Below are positions 1 through 7,151 of a DNA stretch of 64,000 nt, piece by piece. The DNA lies in NCBI GenBank assembly GCA_016704895.1, contig JADIZG010000002.1, positions 1 to 64,000 on the forward strand. Direction: 5' to 3'. The notes beneath the pieces were generated by a model that was not told the DNA's origin, did not search any database, and saw nothing but the letters and a program-made list of their open reading frames with translations. Made by a program: the position numbers and the translations under genes. The stretch comes from Betaproteobacteria bacterium. GTDB taxonomy: Bacteria > Pseudomonadota > Gammaproteobacteria > Burkholderiales > Casimicrobiaceae. Every line of letters begins with the position of its first letter. The stretch's first letter is position 1.

Positions 1-178
1 CGGCGATGCCCGCGTTGCCGAGCGCGCCGCCGAACAGCCGGAACAGCGCGGTCGCGACGAGCGCGAGGATCACGAAGGCGACGAGCACCTCGAGCAGCGA
101 GAAGCCCCCCTGCGCGCGCGCGCGGTGCCGTTCGCCCGCCGCGGGCGGTGAACGAAGCGAATCGCGGATGCCCGTCAT
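1..178 (-). CDS. gspI: Type II secretion minor pseudopilin GspI, N-terminal part (cut by window edge)
   Basis: Only the first ~59 residues lie in the window. After a basic leader comes the prepilin peptidase site and hydrophobic helix (QGGFSLLEVLVAFVILALVA), with Gly before the cleaved Phe and Glu at +5, which marks a type IV pilin-like protein. In T2SS operons the gene after gspH is gspI, a minor pseudopilin that helps form the tip of the pseudopilus in the inner membrane/periplasm. The ATG at 178 overlaps the gspH stop (ATGA), so translation is probably coupled. The identity as GspI rather than GspJ or GspK rests on position and the short leader. Confidence 0.75.
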   Translation of the reverse strand, partial: MTGIRDSLRSPPAAGERHRARAQGGFSLLEVLVAFVILALVATALFRLFGGALGNAGIA

Positions 179-626
179 GGCCCGTCGAGGATCGCGACGC
201 GGCCGGTGAGCCAGTCGACGTCCACCTCGTACTTGCGCTCGCCCGACGCGACCGTGATGCGCCCGCCGTTGCTGCCTCCGTCGGGAAAGAACCGGATCGA
301 GCCCTGCCGCTCGTCGACGAGGTCGGACTGCGCCGTGAAGAGCTTGAGCTCGACCTTCGCCGGCAGCTCGATCTCGCGCGCCTGCTTCGCGACGCGGAAA
401 CTCCGCTTCTCGAGGTCGAGCGTGAGCACCGTCTCGTGCCGCTGCGTGATCGCCTCGCTCCGCGCGAGGCGCAGACCCGCGGCGAGCTGGCGCGCCGCGG
501 CCGTGCGGTCGCCCGTCGATACTCCCGATCCCGCGACCATCGGCACGACGATCGGGGCCGAGCGCCACGGGGGGGCGCGGCAGCCGAGCCGCCGTGATCG
601 ACAGGCACGACGAGGATCTCGATCAT
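175..626 (-). pseudogene. gspH: Minor pseudopilin GspH, frameshifted near its N-terminus
   Basis: The C-terminal ~100 residues are clean and GspH-like, with an ARQLAAGLRLARSEAI helix, a beta-rich core, a SIRFFPDGGSNGGRI segment and the end VDWLTGRVAILDGP. The N-terminal methylation motif is visible only as MIEILVV at about 626-606, in a different frame from the body, and the usual GFTL residues before it are corrupted. At least one indel lies between about 560 and 610. GspH is a minor pseudopilin of the type II secretion pseudopilus tip. It sits between gspG and gspI with an ATGA overlap to the latter. The true start is uncertain; a GTG at 692 in the motif frame is an alternative. A sequencing error is as likely as a real pseudogene. 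Confidence 0.55.
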
Positions 627-748
627 CGGCGGGAAGCGCCGGGCCCGGCGTCGGACTGACGGGCACGATGCCAGGAAGCGGCTGCCCGGCACAGCGCGCG
701 ATCGCTGGCATCGGTGACATGGCGGAAGGTCGCGTCGAGGGACCGGCG

Positions 749-1182
749 TCAGTCCGCGCTCGCGATGTCCTTGTTCGCGCCCTCGCCGCCTTCCTTGCCG
801 TCGGCGCCGAGCGAGAGGATGTCGTACGCGCCCTTCTGGCCCGGCGACGTGTATCGGTAATCGTTGCCCCACGGATCCTTCGGGATCTGCGACTTCTTCC
901 AGTACGGGCCGTTCCAGTTCGACGCGCCACCGGGCGCGGTGACGAGCGCCTGCAGGCCGTCCGAGGAGGACGGGTAGCGGCCGGTCTCGAGCTTGTAGAG
1001 GTCGAGCGCCTGCCGATCTGGCCGATCTCGATCTTCGCGGCGTCGGCCTTCGCCTTCTCGCCGCGGCCGATGAAGTTGCCGCCGACGATCCCGAGCACGA
1101 TCCCGATCAGGACCAGCACGACCAGGATCTCGATCAGCGTCATGCCGTGTTGTGCAGTACGGAAGCGGTGCGTGCGTTTCAT
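749..1182 (-). pseudogene. gspG: Major pseudopilin GspG with a 1-nt frameshift
   Basis: The N-terminus has a short basic leader, the cleavage site and the methylation helix (HGMTLIEILVVLVLIGIVLG), then KADAAKIEIGQIG. At about 1010-1014 one base is missing. In the next frame the protein continues as QALDLYKLETGRYPSS, then the calcium-site region WNGPYWKKSQIPKDPWGNDY, and ends SLGADGKEGGEGANKDIASAD. Joined, this is about 144 residues, the usual GspG length. GspG is the main subunit of the type II secretion pseudopilus. It follows gspF and precedes gspH in the standard gspEFGHI order. Because both halves are fully conserved, an assembly indel is more likely than true inactivation. Confidence 0.75.
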
Positions 1183-1246
1183 GATTGTCACCAAATGGAG
1201 ACAGCGGGCACGATTGCCCGTGCTCGCGGCAAGGGTTAGACCGGGT

Positions 1247-2488
1247 TCAGCCGACAAGTTCGCTCATGCCCATCACGCCGAGCAGGATCGAGAACACGAT
1301 GCCGCCGATCAGGACGGCGAGTCCGAGGATGAGCGCGGGCTCCAGGATCGCGAGGAAGCGCTTGATCGCCACCTGCACTTCCCGGTCGTAGACGTCCGCG
1401 ACCCGTCCCAGCATCTCCTCGAGGCGGCCGGATTCCTCGCCGACGAGAATCATCTGCGTGGCGAGCCTCGGCCACACGCCGGTCTCGGCCAGCGGCCGCC
1501 CGAAGCCCTTGCCCTCGCGCAGGTGGGCGGTCACGCCCTCGAGCGAGGCGCCGAGCACCGCGTTGCCCATCGTCTCCTTGACGATCGACAGTCCCGCGAG
1601 CAGCGTGACGCCGTTGCCGAGCAGCGTCGCGAGCGTCCGCGAGAAGCGGGCGACCTCGACCTTCGCGACGAGGTCGCCGACGAGCGGCAGCGTGAGCATC
1701 CGTGCGTCGAACCGCCCCCGGAACGCCTGCTGCGCCAGCTTGCGGCGGAACCAGAGCACGGCGAGCGCGACGCCCGCGATCAGTGCCCACCACCATTGCT
1801 TGAGGAAGGTGCCGACCCAGATCACGACGAGCGTCGGCAGCGGCAGCGCCTTGCCCGCCTGCGAGAACGTCTGCTGGAACTGCGGCACGACGTAGATCAG
1901 CAGGATCATCACCGACGTGACCGCGACGCCGATCAGGATGACCGGGTAGATGAGCGCGCTCTTCACCGTGTCGCGCAGATCCTTGTTCCGCTCCATCGTG
2001 TCGGCGAGCCGCGTGAGCACGGTCGCGAGCGCGCCGCCCGCCTCGCCCGCGCGCACGATGTTCACGTAGAAGCGCGAGAACACCTCGCGCCGCGCGTCGA
2101 GCGCCTGCGACAGCGCCTTGCCGCCGCGCACCTCGTCGCGGAGGCCCTGCAGCAGCGCGTTCACCGCCGGCGTCGGCGCGAGCCCGATCAGCGTCTCGAG
2201 CGCGCGGTCGAGCGGGAGTCCCGCGCGGAGCAGCGTGGCGAGCTCGCGCGTGAGCGCCATCAGCTGGTCGGCCGTGACGCGCCTCGACTCGAACCATCGG
2301 CGCCTCGGCGCACGCGAAGCGCGGGCCGGCGCGGCGTCCGACGGGGCGCCCGTGACCGGCGCCACCTGCATCGGCATCAGGCCCTGGTCGCGCAGCCGGT
2401 CGAGGATCTCGGCCTCGTTCGCGGCGGAGAGCTCGCCCGTCGATACCGCGCCGCCGGGAGCGACGGCCTTGTAGCGAAAGAGCGGCAC
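1247..2488 (-). CDS. gspF: Type II secretion inner-membrane platform protein GspF
   Basis: 413 residues, the usual GspF length. There are two T2SSF domains, one from about residue 75 (ADQLMALTRELATLLRAGLPL) and a second in the C-terminal half (FSRTLATLLGNGVTLLAGL). Three membrane segments are visible: ALIYPVILIGVAVTSVMILL, ALIAGVALAVLWF and the C-terminal ALILGLAVLIGGIVFSILLG. The protein anchors the secretion ATPase GspE to the inner membrane and takes part in pseudopilus assembly. The start is GTG at 2488 (VPLFRYKAV, the conserved GspF N-terminus). Just upstream lies an abnormal G/C-only tract, so the ribosome binding site cannot be judged. It is the one apparently intact gene of this gsp set. 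Confidence 0.9.
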   Translation of the reverse strand: MPLFRYKAVAPGGAVSTGELSAANEAEILDRLRDQGLMPMQVAPVTGAPSDAAPARASRAPRRRWFESRRVTADQLMALTRELATLLRAGLPLDRALETLIGLAPTPAVNALLQGLRDEVRGGKALSQALDARREVFSRFYVNIVRAGEAGGALATVLTRLADTMERNKDLRDTVKSALIYPVILIGVAVTSVMILLIYVVPQFQQTFSQAGKALPLPTLVVIWVGTFLKQWWWALIAGVALAVLWFRRKLAQQAFRGRFDARMLTLPLVGDLVAKVEVARFSRTLATLLGNGVTLLAGLSIVKETMGNAVLGASLEGVTAHLREGKGFGRPLAETGVWPRLATQMILVGEESGRLEEMLGRVADVYDREVQVAIKRFLAILEPALILGLAVLIGGIVFSILLGVMGMSELVG

Positions 2489-2740
2489 GCGGCGGGGCGC
2501 CCCGGCCCGCCCCCGGGGCTGCGCGCCCCCGCCGGCGCCCGGCGCCGGGCCGCCGGCCCCCCCCCCGGCCGGGGGGGGCCCGCCCCCCGCCGCCGCCCCG
2601 CCGGGGGCGCCCGCGGCCCGCCCCCCCCCCCCGGGCGCGCGGGGGCCCTTTTCGCGCCGCGGCCCCCCCGCGCCCCGCCGCGCCCCTCCCCCCGCCAAGG
2701 GGGGGCGCCCTCCGCCCTCCCCCGGCGGCGCCGCGCCTTT
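2487..2740. other. Extreme G/C-only low-complexity tract between gspE and gspF
   Basis: From 2521 to 2648 there is not a single A or T, and the flanks to 2740 contain only a handful. It has C runs of 10 and 12 and G runs of 8. It lies between the gspE stop and the gspF start, where T2SS operons normally have a few bases. It matches no recognisable coding or regulatory element. Either a real poly-G/poly-C rich spacer or a sequencing or assembly artefact; the many indels in neighbouring genes favour the latter. Confidence 0.6.
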
Positions 2741-2742
2741 GA

Positions 2743-4445
2743 TCAGTCCTCGCGCGTCGCGCGGAGGACTTCCTCGACCGTCGTGATGCCGGTGACGGCC
2801 TTGCGCAGGCCGTCCTCGTACATCGTGACCATGCCGTCGCGCACGGCCTGCGCCTTCAGCTCGGTCGACGTCGCGTGCTTCATCACGAGCGCGCAGCGCG
2901 TCGGTCATCGGCATCATCTCGATGATCGACACGCGGCCCGTGTAGCCCGTGTGCGAGCACTGGCCGCAGCCCTTCGCGTGCCACAGCGTCACCGGCCCGC
3001 TGCCCGCGAAGCGCCCGATGCCGGCGTGCTCGACCATCTCGGGGAGCGCCGTGTACGGTTCCTTGCAGTGCGGGCACAGCGTGCGCACGAGGCGCTGCGC
3101 CTCGATGCCGACGACGGTCGACGTGAGCAGGTAGTCCTCGACGCCCATGTCGAGCAGGCGGTTGATCGTCCCCGCCGCGTCGTTCGTGTGCACGGTCGAC
3201 AGCACGAGGTGGCCGGTGAGCGCCGACTGCACGGCGATCTGCGCGGTCTCGAGGTCGCGGATCTCGCCGATCATGATCACGTCCGGGTCCTGGCGCACGA
3301 TCGAGCGCAGCGCGTTCGCGAACGTGAGGTCGATCTGCGGCTTCACCTGGATCTGGTTGATCCCCGCCATCTGGTACTCGACCGGATCCTCGACCGTGAG
3401 GATCTTCACGTCCGGCTTGTTGAGCTCGTCGAGCGCCGTGTAGAGCGTCGTCGTCTTGCCCGAGCCCGTCGGCCCCGTGACGAGGAGGATGCCGTTGGGC
3501 TGCTTCAGCGCCTGGAGGAAGCGCCTCCGAGCGTGTCGTCGAGGAAGCCCAGCTTCGCGAAGTCGAGCGCGACGCCGCCCTTGTCGAGGATCCGCATCAC
3601 GACGCTCTCGCCGTGCATCGTCGGCACCGTCGACACGCGCAGGTCGATCTCCTTGCCCTGCACGCGCAGCCGGATGCGCCCGTCCTGCGGCAGCCGCCGC
3701 TCGGCGATGTCGAGGTTCGCGAGGATCTTGACGCGCGAGATCACCGCGGCCGACAGCCTGCGCGGCGGCGTCTCGATCTCGTGCAGCACGCCGTCGATCC
3801 GGTAGCGGACGACCAGCCGGTTCTCGAACGGCTCGATGTGGATGTCGGATGCGCGCGCGGCGAGCGCGTTGGTGATGAGCAGCGACACGAGCCGGATCAC
3901 CGGCGCCTCCGACGCGAGGTCCTTCAGCCGCTGACGTCGGCGTCGAACGCGATCTCGTCGCCGCGCATCCTGGACGTCGTCGCCGACGATCTGGCCCATC
4001 GCGCTCTTGCCGCTGCCGTAGAGCCGCTCGAGCGCCGCGTCGAGCTCCCCGGGCACCGCGACCATCGGTCGCACGCGCCGCCCGGTCACCATCGCGAAAG
4101 CGTCGATCGCGTACCGGTCGGTCGGATCGGCCATCGCGAGGACGAGCTCGTCGGCATCCTCGCGCACCGGAAGCGCGTGGGCGTCGCGCAGGAACCGCGG
4201 CGACACGCGCTCCTCGAGAATCGGCAGCTCCGGATAGCCCGCGACGTCGAGCATCGGCAGCCCGAGCTGCGCGGCGAGCGCCTCGGCGACGTCGCGCGGC
4301 GCGATGAGCCCGAGCGTCACCAGGAGGGGCGCCGAGGCGCTCGCCGGAATCCCGCTGCAGTCTCCAATGCGCGATCGAGCGAACCCGCGTCGAGCTTGCC
4401 CCGCTCGATCAGGAGCTCGCCCAACCGCTTTACCGGGGTCGACAT
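2743..4445 (-). pseudogene. gspE: Type II secretion ATPase GspE, broken by several frameshifts
   Basis: The pieces in order are STPVKRLGELLIERGKL (N-terminal domain), LGLIAPRDVAEALAAQLGLP, the linker, then ASDIHIEPFENRLVVRYRID, the Walker A loop GPTGSGKTTTLYTAL, the Asp box (TVEDPVEYQ), Walker B (DPDVIMIGEIRD), the His box (TGHLVLSTVHTNDA) and the tetracysteine zinc site (CPHCKEPY...CGQCSHTGYTGR). Together they cover about 567 residues, full GspE length. Frame changes occur at about 4320, twice near 3935-3965 (a compensating pair), at about 3525 and at about 2888. GspE is the hexameric cytoplasmic ATPase that powers secretion. The ATG at 4445 is preferred over 4505, because a TAGAAT -10-like box overlaps the latter. 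All catalytic motifs are intact, so sequencing error is likely. Confidence 0.8.
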
Positions 4446-4503
4446 CGGCGGGTCGGTCGTGGGGAGGACGGTTCGATCCGCGCGATGCGGTCCGAGTTCA
4501 TTC

Positions 4504-4509
4504 ATTCTA
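4504..4509 (-). promoter_or_regulatory. Candidate -10 box for the gsp operon
   Basis: The minus strand reads TAGAAT, one mismatch from the sigma-70 -10 consensus, about 60 bp upstream of the chosen gspE start at 4445. No convincing -35 box is seen at the usual spacing, so this is a weak call made mainly because it decides between two possible gspE starts. Confidence 0.3.
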
Positions 4510-4633
4510 GCAGACCGGGGGCAAAAACGGAAAATGCTTGCATAACCACGAATCCCAAAGAGGCCGGCGGCATCGGCGTCGCGCGCACCCGGCTGCCCCC
4601 AGTTGACCGGGGATAGACCCGGGTTTCAGGGTT

Positions 4634-4726
4634 GCCGCGCTGGCCGCAGGGCGTCGTTGTTCGCTCGCTTGTGGTGTGCGGCAAGCACACGGTCGCACTC
4701 TCGCCTGGCCCTGCGGCCAGCGCGGC
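4634..4726. repeat. Perfect 19-bp inverted repeat with nested hairpin
   Basis: The arms at 4634-4652 and 4708-4726 are exact reverse complements of 19 nt (GCCGCGCTGGCCGCAGGGC and its complement). Inside lies a second hairpin, GTGTGC at 4674-4679 paired with GCACAC at 4685-4690 across a GGCAA loop. It occupies the 315-bp gap between the gspE start (4445) and the glycosyltransferase gene (4761). There is no T-tract, so a classical terminator is unlikely. It could be a REP/BIME-like element, a relic of a mobile element, or a structured RNA. Nothing else recognisable is in this gap apart from the -10-like box. Confidence 0.65.
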
Positions 4727-4760
4727 ACCGGCGCGAGTGCCCCGCTAACGCTGACAGGCC

Positions 4761-5795
4761 CTAGCCCGTCTCGTTCCGCATCGCGCCCGTGGCGCAGCGC
4801 TCGGCGACCGCCAGCGCGCGGCGGGCCCCGTCCTCGTCGCCGCCACGGTGCAGGAGCGCGGCGAGCGCACGGTGCAGGTACGCTTCGTCGGGCATCAGCG
4901 CGAGGCCGTTCTCGATGGCTGCGCGGGCCGCTTCCGCATCGCCCGCCGCGAGCGCGATCTCCGCGTAGGCCACGACGGGCTCGGGATCGTGCGGCAGCAC
5001 GGCGTGCGCCTGCGACCACAGTGCGGCGGCCTCGGGCAACCGTCCCGCGCCCGTGACCTCGCGCGCTCTCGCCTTCAGCGCCTCGTAGCTCGACTCGAGC
5101 GCCGCGCGACGCGAGGCGTAGCGTCCGCGAACGATCCCCTCGTGCGTGCGCAGGACCGGGTCCGCGTCCGGCGAGTTGTGGTGCCAGACCCCGGAGGTGG
5201 ACAAGCCCAGCCGGTAGACGGCGAGCGTCTCGCGCACGTGCAGGAAGGACGTGTGCGCGGACATCTGCAGCCAGAGATCCCAGTCGTCGAACCAGTCGAG
5301 CGCGAGGTCGTAGCGCACCCCGTGGTCCCGCACGAGCGACATGTCGAACAGGCCGCCGTTGGGCGGAAACAGGTTGCGGCGCAGGAGCATGAGCTCGGAA
5401 TACTCGAATGCGTAGAGGCCGGTGACGTCGGGCCGGTCGGTCTCGACGCGCACGTCGCAATAGCCGACGAGGACGTCGGGACGCTCGTCGAGCCCGCGCG
5501 AGATCTGCTCGACGTAGCGCGGCAGCAGGAGGTCGTCGTCGTCGAGGACGGCGATCCGGCTGCCCTGCGCGTGATCGAAACCGAAGTTGCCGGCGCGCGA
5601 CCGGAGCATCGGCTCGCCCGACGACACGACGCGCACCGGCACGTCGCCGGCGGGAGGGACGTCCACGCCGCGGCCCGACGCATCGACGACCAGCCACTCG
5701 ATCGGCCGGTAGGTCTGCGCCGCGACGCACGCCGCCGCGTCGGCGAGGCAGGGCCGGCCGAGCGTGCGCGTGAGGATCGTGACGAGCTTGCCCAT
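4761..5795 (-). CDS. Family 2 glycosyltransferase with C-terminal helical (TPR-like) region
   Basis: 344 residues. The N-terminal half is a GT-A fold GT2 domain: VTILTRTLGRPCLADAA at the start, VVDASGRGV, then the acidic LDDDDLL motif at residues 84-90, which in this family binds the divalent metal and sugar nucleotide. Then come the NLFPPNG segment and the acceptor-side motif DWFDDWDLW. The last ~110 residues (LPEAAALWSQAHAVLPHDPEP and following) look like tetratricopeptide helices. No membrane segment is seen, so it should act in the cytoplasm. It is colinear with both halves of the 7152-9227 protein, so the three modules are paralogues placed either side of hemL. Donor and acceptor are unknown. 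Confidence 0.85.
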   Translation of the reverse strand: MGKLVTILTRTLGRPCLADAAACVAAQTYRPIEWLVVDASGRGVDVPPAGDVPVRVVSSGEPMLRSRAGNFGFDHAQGSRIAVLDDDDLLLPRYVEQISRGLDERPDVLVGYCDVRVETDRPDVTGLYAFEYSELMLLRRNLFPPNGGLFDMSLVRDHGVRYDLALDWFDDWDLWLQMSAHTSFLHVRETLAVYRLGLSTSGVWHHNSPDADPVLRTHEGIVRGRYASRRAALESSYEALKARAREVTGAGRLPEAAALWSQAHAVLPHDPEPVVAYAEIALAAGDAEAARAAIENGLALMPDEAYLHRALAALLHRGGDEDGARRALAVAERCATGAMRNETG

Positions 5796-5823
5796 GGCGC
5801 GGTGCCCCTGCCCTCGACGCGTG

Positions 5824-7101
5824 TCACGCGCCGGCGAACGCGCGCTCGGCCTTGCGGATCGTCTCCGCGATGTCGTCGTCGCCGTGCGCCGCCGACACGA
5901 AACCCGCCTCGTAGGCGGACGGCGCGAAGTAGACGCCGGCGTCGAGCATCGCGTGGAAGAAGCGGTTGAACCGCTCCTTGTCGCAGGCCATCACCTCGGC
6001 GTAGCTCGCGGGGACGCGGTCGGCGAAATACAGGCCGAACATGCCCCCCACGGCGTTGGCGCAGAACGAGACGCCGGCGCGCTTCGCCGCCGCGGCGAGG
6101 CCGTCGGTCAGCGCGCGCGTCTTCGCCGCCAGGCGATCGTAGAAGCCGGGCGCCTCGGTGAGCGCGAGCGTCGCCAGGCCGGCCGCGACCGCGACCGGAT
6201 TGCCCGAGAGCGTCCCGGCCTGGTAGACGGGGCCGAGCGGCGCGATCTTCTGCATGATGTCGCGCCTTCCGCCGAACGCGCCGACCGGCATGCCGCCGCC
6301 GATCACCTTGCCGAGCGTCGTCAGGTCCGGCGTGATGCCGTAGAGGCCCTGCACGCCGCGCGGATGCACGCGGAAGCCGGTCATCACCTCGTCGAAGATC
6401 AGCACCGCGCCGTGGCGGTCGCAGGTCGTGCGCAGCGCCGAGAGCCACTCGCGCGACGGCACGACGAGGTTCATGTTGCCGGCGATCGGCTCGACGATGA
6501 TGCCGGCGATCGCGTGCGCTTCCGCGCGGAACGCGGCCTCGAGCGCATCGACGTCGTTGTACGGCAGCACGACGGTCAGGTTCGCGATCTCGGGCGGCAC
6601 GCCCGCCGACGACGGCTGGCCGAACGTCAGTGCGCCGGAGCCCGCCTTCACGAGCAGGCTGTCGCCATGGCCGTGGTAGCAGCCCTCGAACTTGACGATC
6701 TTCGGACGGCCGGTGAAGCCGCGCGCGAGGCGCAGCGCCGACATCGTCGCCTCGGTCCCCGACGACACGAGGCGCACGAGCTCGATCGACGGCAGCCGGC
6801 GCACGAGCGTCTCGGCCATCTCGATCTCGACTTCGGTCGGCGCGCCGAACGACAGCCCGCGCGTCGCCGCGTCCTGAACCGCGCGCACGACGTCGGGATG
6901 CGCGTGGCCGACGATCGCCGGCCCCCACGAGCCGACGTAGTCGATGAGGCGCCTGCCGTCCGCGTCCCACGCGTACGGCCCCTCGCCGCGCGTGAAGAAG
7001 CGCGGCGTGCCGCCGACGGAGCGGAACGCGCGGACCGGCGAGTTGACGCCGGCGGGGATCGTGCGCTGGGCACGCTCGAACAGTTCGTCGTTGCGGGTCA
7101 T
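5824..7101 (-). CDS. hemL: Glutamate-1-semialdehyde 2,1-aminomutase
   Basis: 425 residues, the standard length. It starts NDELFERAQRTIPAGVNSPV and contains the PLP-binding lysine in TLGKVIGGGMPVGAFGG, the EPIAGNMN segment and the DEVMTGFR motif, all diagnostic of this class-III aminotransferase fold enzyme. It converts glutamate-1-semialdehyde to 5-aminolevulinate, the last step of the C5 route to heme, in the cytoplasm. In many betaproteobacteria hemL lies beside thiE/thiD; here glycosyltransferase genes separate them. It is in the same direction as its neighbours on both sides. Confidence 0.97.
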   Translation of the reverse strand: MTRNDELFERAQRTIPAGVNSPVRAFRSVGGTPRFFTRGEGPYAWDADGRRLIDYVGSWGPAIVGHAHPDVVRAVQDAATRGLSFGAPTEVEIEMAETLVRRLPSIELVRLVSSGTEATMSALRLARGFTGRPKIVKFEGCYHGHGDSLLVKAGSGALTFGQPSSAGVPPEIANLTVVLPYNDVDALEAAFRAEAHAIAGIIVEPIAGNMNLVVPSREWLSALRTTCDRHGAVLIFDEVMTGFRVHPRGVQGLYGITPDLTTLGKVIGGGMPVGAFGGRRDIMQKIAPLGPVYQAGTLSGNPVAVAAGLATLALTEAPGFYDRLAAKTRALTDGLAAAAKRAGVSFCANAVGGMFGLYFADRVPASYAEVMACDKERFNRFFHAMLDAGVYFAPSAYEAGFVSAAHGDDDIAETIRKAERAFAGA

Positions 7102-7151
7102 GGCGATCCGTGTCTTCCTTCGTCCTGTCTCATCGTAGCGCCGCCGGCGGC

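Noticed and set aside
206..3805. 1199-codon open frame on the plus strand opposite the gsp genes
   Set aside because: It is antisense to gspE-F-G-H, has no domain I can recognise, and its composition (Arg/Ala/Asp-rich) is that of a shadow frame in GC-rich DNA.
4506..4760. A tRNA or small RNA gene in the gap before the GT2 gene
   Set aside because: The hairpins do not form a cloverleaf and there is no T-loop sequence; only the inverted repeat is supported.
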